From: Phoronis australis
Taxonomy: Eukaryota > Phoronida > Phoronidae
Assembly: GCA_002633005.1 (NCBI GenBank)
Contig: NMRA01000206.1
Span: 269,250 to 333,249 of the forward strand
DNA length: 64,000 bases
Direction: 5' to 3'
Shown here: positions 1 through 10,300 of the stretch, in pieces
Layout of the letters: the number at the start of each line of letters is the position of its first letter
How positions within the stretch are numbered: the stretch's first letter is position 1
The notes under the pieces: generated by a model
What the model was told of the DNA's origin: nothing
The model's input: only the letters and a program-made list of their open reading frames with translations
Database searches by the model: none
Translations under genes and position numbers: made by a program

Positions 1-25
1 TACATAGGTTTCTCACTAACCCCAG

Positions 26-168
26 ACTGCGTCGCAACTGGAAGACTTCGTGAGGTCCACGAGAAAATTTAGTGGAGCGTCGCCGTATTCGGTGATATGG
101 AGTAAACATTTTTCTGCAGACTGTTTCGAGATCGACAGCCTGCAATCGCAGTATGGTTGGAAACCAAG
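26..168 (+). CDS. THAP-domain exon (partial gene, C-x2-H cysteine replaced)
   Basis: This exon starts after the acceptor CCCCAG and ends at the donor AG|GTAAGT. Its translation has the second half of a THAP zinc finger: a QLEDFVRSTRKF helix, then SVIWSKHFSADCFE and QYGWKP. THAP domains are DNA-binding fingers found in host regulators and in P-element-type transposases. In the family the motif reads CSKHF; here codon 98-100 is TGG, so a zinc-ligand cysteine is replaced by tryptophan. The first CxxxC pair should lie in an upstream exon outside the window, and I found no downstream exon carrying the usual AVPxxF end. It could be a decayed copy, a transposase remnant or a sequencing error. Confidence 0.6.
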
Positions 169-2964
169 GTAAGTGAAATTTTAAGTAATATTCAAAACTG
201 TACATGCTGTCGCTTTGCGGAAGCTNTCGTTTGTTTTGATCGCGCAGATTTTAAGAAAATAAAAAAGAAAAGAAAAAATATGTACAGGCAGCAGATCGAC
301 CCCATACTTACGAAAAGTTCTAATTAAGTGTCAGAGAGTATGTTTCAATGGTTTTTATGCAGATTCACGATGTTTTTAAAACGTCTACAAACGGATCATA
401 TGACTTTAAGCGGAGCGATTACGCGTTGTTTCCACATTATTCTTGGTGATTGAGACCATAAAAGATCAATTAAAAGATAATTATTGACCAGCATATGCTT
501 TTATCCAATGATGATGCTGTCTTTTAATTGTACTTAAGTAAATATTTGGTATCAATGACAATCATGTATATTTTTACTTGTTCTGAAAAATCACATCCCC
601 GAACCTACTCGCTACTGAGCCATCAAAATCAGTACATCTAAGTGAATAATGTATTCTCTGTTCAAATATATACTGCTTTAAAAACTAATTTCTTAATAAG
701 TATTCCAAAATCAGATTTCTTCTGTTTTATTAAAACAAACATATCCCTGCAAAATCTGTACTTATGTTAAACTTGACATTGGAAGTTTTGTGGATTTGCA
801 CTGCTTACTTACGAGCTTTGTTTTGTGACTCAAAACTTGCGCAAAAAGTAAAGTACATAGTAATCAAAATATCAAACCTGTACGACTGAATTGCGCATCC
901 GACCTGTACCCAAAATACAGAATTTTCCACTGGAAACCGAGTGGAAATATACCCAACCGAGCCGGTGTAGCATTAAATAATCACCCCATGAAAAATGACT
1001 CCGGCTGGTTTTTTCACAGGGTCTAAATTTAATGTGAAGAATTTTTAGCCCATGAAAAAATGACCGCACATTCGTGAAAACCTGTCCCGTCATTATTCAA
1101 CGGTTCCAGGGGAGTAACCAGAATTTTGATTCGGGGGGGCCAAGGCAGATCATATGCGCGCACCCAGCCCAGTAATTGAGGGTTGCTCAAATTTCGCGGT
1201 AATGTAGACCTTGTACTGGAACAAGAAGACGAGTACTAAAAAAGCTGGGTACTAGGTTCAACCCCTGAGCATTGTGCATTCCCGACGAATTCCTGTGGAC
1301 TTTTGTCTCGTTTCCTCAGACTTTTTGTTTCTTTAAGAAGTCCCCCGAGCCCCCCTCTCTAGGCGCGCGCGTGTATTAGCCAGGATTTTGCCCGTAGGAC
1401 TTTCGCACCCCCGAACTGCCAAATGGAATCTGGGAGAATTTTAAGGGGGGGGGTCTTGGCCCACACAGGGGATTGGGATAAGCAGACGCGATACCCCGGC
1501 GCAATTGGCGATCTTTCAACAATGTTCGGTAGGCGGATGTTTAGGTCTAGGGGTCACCTCAGTAACGCGCGGCAAGGGAAATCTTACTTTTTGTATATAT
1601 GCCGCAGTTAGAGAGTGAAAGTACTGGACGGCGTGCGGACCAGGAATATGATATGGGGAAGCTGGGCTGAAGCGAAAACAATCACAATTTTTCGAACAGT
1701 CCTTCGTTCAGTTGTCCAGCTTGGCAAATGGCCATTTTTATATTGCTCGTGCCAGGATATAATATCTGACTACTGAACAGCAAGAAGACCGATCCAAAAT
1801 ACTTGGCCACATGTTGAGAATCTTCCTATCGCAGCCAAGTTTTCTTACTATAAAAGTCAAATTTGGAACCGTGAGTGAGGCCGAGCGTGCGTGAGAGAAG
1901 AATTTATTTTAAATTTCTCGGCGGCTAAGGGACGCGCAGTACGTATGCCAGATTAAGAGCAGGGGTGGATAGGAACGGTTCGAAATAATGTGTGAGAGTG
2001 GACATGATCTCTTTGTGAGGACATAATTACACGGTGTGGGGATACTACAAAACACCAACAAGTGCCTGATGCTTGATCGGGGGTGACTTCAGATCCGTGA
2101 GAAAGGAATACCGTGCGTGAGAGAAAAATATTTATACGTTGGCAATCCCGAGCGATGCACAGGAGAGGAGTTGAGACAGTCTGTGTTATAAAATGTTTGA
2201 ACATGAATGACATTTCTGATTTCCCCATCAAAAACTGGTTGCTATGCTTAAAGTTTTAGAATCACCAAAATTGCCCAAATATACAATCGAAGTCAAAACT
2301 ATCACACGCTCACAACCGCTGTACGTCTGGTAAAGTCACGGAACGGGAAAACACCCTAATGAACTTTAGAAAGATGTCCAATGAGGTCATTTTTCACAGT
2401 AGTTCACATTAAATTTAGACCCCCATTAAATGCGGCCTGTGTCGTATTTTAAATTTACGTAGTTACCTGGGGTCATTTTCAATACTGAAAGGCTTTAATT
2501 ATTGGGGCACAACAAAAGTACGTCCCAAGTGAGCAGCACGTCTTCTGGATATAATGTATTTGCACCGAGCGACACGAATTAAATGATAAATTTGCGCGAT
2601 CTTACTGGTTTCTCTTGAAAAAACAAAAAAATAAAATGCTCACAATGGATAACAAGCGTGCAACCGCTCGGCCAATTCGAGAATCTGCCACTGGTTGCGA
2701 TCTTCTAATGGTTTGATATTTTCCCTATCGTCTTATTGAAACTTAAAAAACGCATGTAAGTGAGACATCACATGTTATTTTTATTTGTCTGGAAAAAATC
2801 ACACCCTTCCGCCTCTTTATTTGTTAGATATCGCGCTTTGAAAAGAGCAATTTTCCCGTACAGGGCAATTAGCCGTGTCACGTGACTAGTAACTTTCTCC
2901 AATATGGCGTCAAGTTGTCAGCTGCAGTAGCGCGTGCGCCCGGTCTATAGTACTAAGATGTAAC
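169..2964. other. Non-coding stretch, no gene supported
   Basis: Apart from the donor of the THAP exon I see no convincing coding exon. A short inverted pair is visible: the motif around 1018-1040 (GGTCTAAATTTAATGTGAAG) reappears inverted near 2399-2424, which may mark the ends of an old mobile element. There are G-rich runs near 1130 and 1445. One N lies at 226. Confidence 0.5.
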
Positions 2965-3630
2965 CATAGGCGGATTTAGGGGGGGGCCCCCCCCCTTGGC
3001 TGCCGCAAAAAAAATAAAACAGCAAGAGCGTAGGGAAATGTTGAGTTTAGTAATTAACCCCGGTAATTAAAATTATACGGATGAAAAAAGATTTAAATGT
3101 GTGCAGTTTTAGTGTTGGGGGGAGGGGAGGGGGGATCAGATCCTATTTCAAGTGTAAATTTGTAACCGAACTATGGCTAAGTATAGGTTCTCCCGCGATA
3201 TCCCAGGCGACCGGCAGTGGCGCTGCGCACTACGACTCCGTTTCCGTCGTCTGCTCCACTGTGCAATGAAGAAAATTTACTTCATTTTTTAAAGAAAATG
3301 GAACCTGAGTGACGATGAAAAAACAGAAGCTGCTGGTAAGATGTGAATTTTAATCGAAACCTTAGTGAATCACTCAGAAACTCGCAATTCTCTCTTTGTC
3401 AAACCTTAACTTAAGACGATTTCCAAAGCAATCCCGTCATTGCCAACACGAAAAACGGATTTGGTCTTTTGTCCATTTGAAGACTATTTTAAATACAACA
3501 AATTTGTTAAGAATTGATGGCACAAAATATAAAACGTGTAATAAGCATTACAAAAAGAAGTAGGTTTCGCGCGCAAACGCTGTGGACCATAATCAACTAG
3601 GTCTCTTAGTATGAGATTAGTAGATAAATC

Positions 3631-4095
3631 GTGGTGGCGAAGTGGTAAAGCACGCGCGCTCTATCCACCAGGGCCCGGTCTCTAATCTTTGTACTCGAAA
3701 CGAACTCGAAACTATTTTTGGCCGTTTCTCTGCTCCTTTTGAGCGAACTTAAGATAATTGGTTATCAGACTCTGCTCGAATACATTATAGTTTATGCATA
3801 GGAGTTTCTAGTTCAAGTTTGCCCTTGAAGACCCTTATATTCGTGCTACAAACTCGAGTAAAAACTCGAAATTTCGAGTTCAAACTCGAACTTATTGCTT
3901 TAATATTGGGTTTACAAACTGTGAACAAAGGACAATAAATTATCTACGTAAGTTATTGTGTACTCGTGCATAGAATAATAGACACTTATCTTGATTTCGC
4001 CCAAAAGTAGAGTAGAAAATGCCAAACCTAATTTCGAGTTCCATTTCGAGCAAAAAGATTGGAGACCGGGCCCTGGTCGTGAGTTCGAGTCTTCG
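3631..4095 (+). repeat. tRNA-like (SINE-type) module split by an insertion
   Basis: TGGCGAAGTGG at 3635-3645 is a perfect pol III A-box and GAGTTCGAGTC at 4081-4091 is close to a B-box. They are 446 bp apart, but removing the inverted-repeat element at 3667-4077 brings them to about 35 bp, the normal tRNA spacing. I infer an ancient tRNA-derived repeat or tRNA pseudogene interrupted by a transposon. It is not called as a functional tRNA. Confidence 0.5.
3667..4077. mobile_element. Short inverted-repeat element (MITE-like) inserted in a tRNA-like module
   Basis: The termini are inverted repeats of about 24 bp with one mismatch: ACCAGGGCCCGGTCTC then AATCTTT on the left and the reverse complement on the right. 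The interior carries many CTCGAAATTTCGAG palindromes. At 411 bp with no coding capacity it fits a miniature inverted-repeat element. Confidence 0.55.
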
Positions 4096-4359
4096 GTATA
4101 TGGAGTTTTTCCTGTTTGACACGTTCTCCGTATTTTTTTGCCTTTTTTTCTTGGATAATACTTCAGGAATCAAGGAAAATGCTTGATTTTTAGAGGTAAA
4201 AACAGAAAAATTTCCTGCCCCCCTCCCGACCTCCCCCATTCGGTGCTATGCGCACCTACAGTCGTTGTTCAGTTTGCACAAATGCTTACAGCCGGACAAA
4301 ATGTTGGTCCCTCTCCCTTGTGATATCCTAGATCCGCCACTGGTAACTCACTCCGAGTA

Positions 4360-4710
4360 GAGTTCAGTAACGCCAGGACCCAGCGAAAAAGTAAGACTTC
4401 GCGAGATTACGTGAGTTATTGCCGTGTGTTTTAAATGAGAACATGTGATTTTGCCTAGATTTTGCGAGGTCCTAACGTAGGTCCTAGCGTCTGAACTTTA
4501 CCCCAATCTTGCAGCCGCGGAGGTTGTGCCGCGCATGCTTGAGAGTTGCTTACATTCGTTTGTTCCGCTTAGAGTCCAGTAACGCTAGGACCTACGCGAG
4601 ACCTCGTTAAAGTCTAGTTAAGGTCACGTTTTCTCATAAATTACTCGGCAATACCTCACGTAATCTTGCAAAGTCTTACTTTTTAGCGAGGTCCTAGCTT
4701 TACTGAACTC
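4360..4710. mobile_element. Foldback inverted-repeat element, GAGTTCAGTAA ends
   Basis: The first and last 55 or so bases are inverted copies (GAGTTCAGTAACGCCAGGAC against GTCCTAGCTTTACTGAACTC). The symmetry continues inwards through AAGTAAGACTT and GATTACGTGAG, so the unit would fold into a long hairpin. A related copy, interrupted by another element, lies at 20139-20745. Confidence 0.6.
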
Positions 4711-5125
4711 GACACCGGTGAGTGTACTTGCTACGGAATATACTGTCATTAAAACTTCAACCCCGCCGTTTTTCAACCGTTTGTATAAAAGCCATATAAT
4801 TAGAACGCCAGTTGTTGATGATTATACCAGAAGCAAAAGATAAATTACTTAATTCGTATGAAATTATCATTTGGCATACCTGACCGGTTAAACAATATTT
4901 TTCAATTCTAAAAACCAAGAGTTTACTTACCAAAATCAGAAATATCGTTCAATACATGTACTTGTTTGTTCAACGAAAATCGTAAGGGTGTCGATTACTG
5001 GTACACTGTCTATCATGGGTACATTCACAGTGGGTATACTTACAAGCACAGGTGCTCAGTGAATCCTATTGTTACTTGCATCCGCCTTTCCGGTGAAACA
5101 GCAACATTTTCTGTAGATGTTCGTC

Positions 5126-5565
5126 TGCTCGAAATTTAAAAAACAGGCAATCGCCGAACAAATAAAAAGTTCATGTTCGTTCAACGTTTCGTCTATTCAT
5201 CAAGATAATTATATACAATAAGACAGCAAGTGTCGACATTCCAGTCAGGTGACATCCATGTAGTGGAATGAGAGTAACAAGAGATACAGGGAATAGTAAG
5301 TAGGTCATCACCGTAGTCGCAGAGCTCAGTGACCCTGCAACTACGGTGATGACCTACTTACTATTCTGTGTATCTCTTGCTACTCTCATGTTACTACAAG
5401 GATGTCACCTGACTGGAATGTCAGCACTTGCCGTCTTATTGTATAAAATTACCCTGATGATGTCTAATAAATAGACGAAACGTTGAATGAACATGAACTT
5501 TATTATTTGTGCGGCGATTGTCCGTTTTTTTAATCTTACTATAGCCAAAAACTGATGCTCAAAAT
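5126..5565. mobile_element. Inverted-repeat element with ~10 bp flanking direct repeat (copy 1)
   Basis: A long imperfect palindrome is centred near 5335. Its arms contain AACGTTTCGTCTATTCATC and its inverse ATAGACGAAACGTTGAATG, and a core of GGTCATCACCGTAGT against ACTACGGTGATGACC. It is flanked by TGCTCGAAAT (5126-5135) and TGCTCAAAAT (5556-5565), a likely target-site duplication. The right end extends beyond the palindrome through AGCCAAAAACTGA. No protein is encoded. A second copy is at 20188-20679. Confidence 0.65.
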
Positions 5566-6415
5566 CTCCTTCCCAAATATGCATTGATTTAGTCAATTCA
5601 AAGTCGATTACACATCTTTGAAAGTATGACAGCTTGTTATTACTTGGTATCAGGCTCTATATGCTGACGTGGTCTCAAGGAATAACGGCGTCTCAGTTCC
5701 TTTGCTTCCAAACCTAGAAGTCGCTTCTCACCTGCGTTAGGATCAAGCCGTGTGAGAACAATTTTATTGGATGTTTATAATATTAGCTTTAAATTTCACA
5801 CTTTCATAGGTATTTGACAAAATGGACATGGTTGCTGACAGGGTTTGTTAGTGAACTGCAACAGCGCCTTTAAAAAAATTGCGATCTGGTTCATAGTTAT
5901 CATAATGATGGCACGGTAGTCAGGCTCACTATGCGCGGCATGCACAGTGCTTCTTATTGTCACCAATGCATAAACAGTGAGTGCTGATGACATTTGAGCA
6001 TTCCTAAGGTTGTAATAATCTGCATGTTATCGATAATTTTCGTGCAAGTTCAGGTCTCCGATGAACCAAGAGTAAAAAAGTAGTAGATTTTGTGGCTTTC
6101 TTGCACAGAAATAGAACCATCTCAGACCATTTTTAAGCCCTGTTCATATAATTTGATTTTTCGTGTACGATTTCGTATAATTCTGTCGTATACGACGAAT
6201 TGCACTGTGAAGACAGGTGTTCCAAATTTTGTTTGCGGTGTAACTCGATATACGAAAAATTTCAGTGCGTATTTACGGCTTAATTTTACTGATAGTTCTT
6301 AGACTAAAATTACCTTGAAAAAAATGGGGCGCTAATTTAAGGAAACGTCCTAGCCTGTTGAATGTTTGTAACTAATGCATTGATCGCAGCCGGCATTACT
6401 TACATGTAATTTCAG
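5566..6415. other. Upstream region of the EGF-repeat gene, first exon not located
   Basis: The next coding exon begins in the middle of a signal peptide, so at least one short upstream exon with the ATG and 5' UTR should lie in or before this stretch. I could not pick it out: no short ATG reading frame ending in the required phase with a good donor stands out. Confidence 0.4.
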
Positions 6416-7379
6416 CACAATTCATCGCGTTGCTTTTGTTGAGTGTGGCACTTCTTAACATAGTGTCCAGGGCATCTGCGGAGCGCAGGACCACGGATGA
6501 TGATGATGTTTTACCACCATTACTCAGTATTGAGCGATCCATTCTGAATCCCATTGCTCTGCGAGACCGCCACCTGCAGTCGCACAATGTTGTTGAGGTG
6601 CCCAAGCTCAGGAAGCACCGAACGCGCAGGAACGCAACAAGTCATGGGCACTTCCACCCGAACTCCCCGCGCAACAAGGAAGGCAGGCCGCGACCTTCGA
6701 ACAGCCTTGCGAGCCCGTGCGAGTCAAATCCTTGCGTTAACGGTCAATGTGTCAACATCGACAATCTATGGTACAGTTGCAACTGCCACTCGATGTGGTA
6801 CGGCGCGCGCTGCCATATGTATGCGGGACCGTCTACTACTGCTGCTGCATCGAAGACCCTGTGTGACGCGTGCAATCATGGGCAGTGCAAGGAGCTCGAT
6901 GGCAAAGTCACGTGCATATGTGTCCATGGTTGGACAGGAAACGACTGTGACGTCGAGGTGAGCCCATGCGTGCCCAATCCATGTCATAACGGCGGGGAGT
7001 GTGACGTCGATGTGCGAAGCAGCTATTCGTGCGTGTGCCCGGCTCAATTTTCAGGCAAGAATTGTGAGAAGGTCGCGGATCCGTGCGACGAGAATGAGTG
7101 CGAGCACGGCACGTGCCGAGTGGGCGTCAATCGCGAGAATGTGCACTGCGTGTGCGAGGAAGGTTACGAGGGCAACCTGTGCGAAAAGGAGAAGAATGGC
7201 TGCAACGGTAACCCTTGCAAGAACACGGGTACTTGTATTGATGCCGGTAAGGGTCAGTTCACGTGTCAGTGTGCCCAAGGATTTTATGGCGACACGTGTA
7301 GCATACCCGAGGACCCTTGTGGCAAAGTCCGTTGCCAGCACCAGGGAACCTGTCGCAAGTCTTTGGAGTCTTCGAGAAG
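6416..7379 (+). CDS. EGF-repeat gene, exon with signal peptide and EGF 1-6 (first half of 6)
   Basis: The acceptor is TAATTTCAG and the donor AGAAG|GTGGGC. The exon starts inside a hydrophobic leader (QFIALLLLSVALLNIVSRASA). A basic, low-complexity linker of about 70 residues follows, then five complete EGF repeats and the first half of a sixth. EGF2 starts CDACNHGQC. It is GC-richer than its surroundings, as expected for coding DNA. Overlapping reading frames on both strands here are shadows. Confidence 0.88.
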
Positions 7380-10300
7380 GTGGGCCATCCACGTTTTTTT
7401 GGTGATGAATTATTTAAAAGATTAAAATTCAGTGCTAATGAGCAGACCACAATTTTGAGCTCAAATCGTAGGGACGGAAGTTTAGAATCGGAATTCAAAT
7501 TCGAACTACAACTTATTTTGCCGAAGATAGTGTTGTGATTGTGCGCATGAATATACTATGTTTTATGCAGCTGAGTTTCTGATCGCCTTGACGACCCCTA
7601 GGCTACAAACAAGACCTCGAGATTTCGAGTTCAAACGCGAGGTTGCAGCCCTAGGGTGGGGTATCTAGTGGAAAAAAAACGTGATTAGACATTCATCTTT
7701 GTAAACCATAATGCATTTGAGCGACGTATAGTTGACATTTATCTCGAGATTTTACTCTAAAGTAGAACAAGAATTAATGCTAAAAATAGTTTGGAGTTCG
7801 AAGATAAGATCTTTGTCCCTGATCTGTAGTGCAGCATTTAGTCCGATATGGTCAGCGTAGTAAGTAACCAACTAAAATATCTGGTTTCACTTGATCTTCT
7901 TAAGTCGCACACGTGTGGCAGTGTGTCGTATCGTGCCGGATTAGCAACGTAACAGACGTAGCATATGCTACGAGCCCCGTGCTTTTTGGGGACTCACGCT
8001 CACGCCATTTTAGACTAAAGAGGCACTTATACCATGAACGTATATTACACGTTTCTATGCATACTTCAGTATCGTGAATTTTCTGATTTTTTTCTGGAAA
8101 TTCCATCACAGGGAAAGTGAATAACTCCGCAGTAGACGTTGCAAGATGGTACTTTTGTCAGACTCGTTTAAAGAATATTTTGCACTGACCGCAGGTGGTG
8201 CGAACGCGATTAGGAAAGTTCGTGTTGGAACTACCCCATGATTTCCAATCTATGCAGGCCCCCATGATTAAGCGATACGATGTTTAAAGAATTGATGCCG
8301 TAATGCTGCTCACAACTTAACTTTAAAGAGGCATGGAACGCGAAAGCTCGTCAGAAATATCTTTTAAACAATTCATGGCGATAGTACCTTCTCGCAACGT
8401 GTACAACAGCTATTCATTTTCCCCTGTTAGGAAATGTCCAGAAAAAAAATCACAAACTCACGATTTTCGAAATACGCGCAGAAAAACTCTAAAGTCACCA
8501 CAGAGTTTCTAATCTTTCTCCCACTTATGATAAATGCGCGCATGCGCTCAGTCATTTGACGAACAGATGACTGACAAGATGGGTATGTGTGACCGCACTC
8601 CGAATCTGGGTTCGACAGCACAGTACGAGACAAGACAGTGAAGCAAGAAATTTCCAAAACAAATATTCCAAGTACATTTTAGAATATATTTGAACACTAC
8701 GATACCTGTATAACTAATTATTAAACAATCAGGACTTACACCAAATGCTTCTTAATCCGACTGGCTGATTATTGAAGTCGCAATTGCTTTGTTTACATCA
8801 GAGGTCAAAGGTCGGATTTTCCGTTTATGGGAGATGTGCTAGGTCTTGTCATACCAAGTAAATAAAGCTTGACAATGGTGGATGATAACAGTTTTACCGC
8901 TGAAACATGTCGCTACATTTTAGAAAAGTTGTTGTCTTTATTCAAACCATTTCCAATCAGGAGACGTGTTTTGCTTTGTGGGAGAAAAATTGACGAAGTG
9001 GCGAGCAGTTGACAGGGTTTTTTAAATTTGAAATTCAAAGAAAATGCTTTATCAACACAAATTCAAAGTCTACGAACAAAAGAATACCTGGTGAAAAGGT
9101 TGAATTTCATTGGTTTCAATGGCACAGAACCACTTTGAATAATCCAATTTAGTCGTTTCCTTGTTCCAGGCCTCTTTAAAACGAACACACAAAAAACCTG
9201 GGCCCCAAAAAAGTGCAGAGACTCGCCAAGGCACCATGCATTTCTTGGTTTTTAACTGTTCTTGACTTTAGAGCTTCGGTTTGGTTAAAATGCACAGCGG
9301 CAGAATCTGCAGGACTTAAATTTGCTTAAAATGTATATATTTCACAAAGGTAGTACTCCTGACATAACAATTGGCACAAGCGCTGAAACTGTCTGAAATC
9401 GTCTAATTTTGTAATTTGTCCCGTGGACACAATGTCTCATCATGTAGAAGTCTTTGATGAAGTAAATTGCTTACCTTCTCAAAAGTGCAAGTCACATCTA
9501 TTTTCCTTTTGTTGTGAGATAATTGTTGTACGACCATTTGAGTTGGGGTCCGGCGCTACGACTTATGGTACGGTCTCTGCAGTTGCTTGTGAATAGTGAC
9601 GCCAAACCCAATAATTTTGAATAGGGAAGGAAAATAATTTTGTCACAGTCCTAAACCTACGCCAAATTGGAGACGAACAATATGGCGGTGGCTTATTTCC
9701 CTTACACCAACATATTTGTTCAAGCAGGTACTCAACAAAAACAACTTTTTTAAAATGTGAAGCTCGTGCCATTACACCTGTGAACCATACAGATTTGCAT
9801 ATTAACCAAGTGTTTTAACTTGTGACTTTCTGTTACAGATTTTGACTCTATGTAACTTCCAATGAAGTGGCAAAATTTAGAACCAAGATTGCGGAATCTC
9901 TTAGATTACCCAAGTGTGGTGACGGCACACTTTCCGTCTTTATTGGGCGATCAGTGCACCAGATCATAAATCTTTGCATTGAGAATATATAGAGTTGGCT
10001 GTCCATATACTATATCCTATGATGGAATATGACATCTTTCAGTTACCAATGCATTTGCATCGTGGGTTTCCACGGCAGCATGTGTGAGATCCAGACAAAC
10101 CCGTGCGAGGACTCCGATACTCCCAAATGCAAGCACCAGGGCACGTGCTCTGGGGACATGAACGACGGCACTAGAGCGGCCAGCTACACGTGCCACTGCA
10201 CGGTGGGTTACACTGGGGAGCACTGCGAGAATCGCATCAACCCGTGTGCCAGCAACCCGTGTTTGAACGGAGGTGAGACATCACCTCGGCAGCGTCTTCT

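Larger units (their letters stand above)
2965..4343. mobile_element. Degenerate inverted-repeat DNA element with GGCGGATYTAGG ends
   Basis: The left end reads CCATAGGCGGATTTAGG and the right end CCTAGATCCGCCACTGG. These are inverted copies of the type common at non-autonomous DNA transposon termini. The sequence GTAA(C) occurs at both outer edges and may be a short target duplication. No transposase reading frame is visible. Two younger-looking units, a tRNA-like module and a second inverted-repeat element, lie inside it. Confidence 0.4.

Noticed and set aside
3635-3665. Functional tRNA gene
   Set aside because: The A-box half is separated from the B-box half by a 411 bp insertion and the acceptor-stem pairing is not evident.
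6766-7405. Long open frames on both strands overlapping the first EGF exon
   Set aside because: They overlap a cysteine-perfect EGF frame and have no domains; they arise from codon bias in the true frame.
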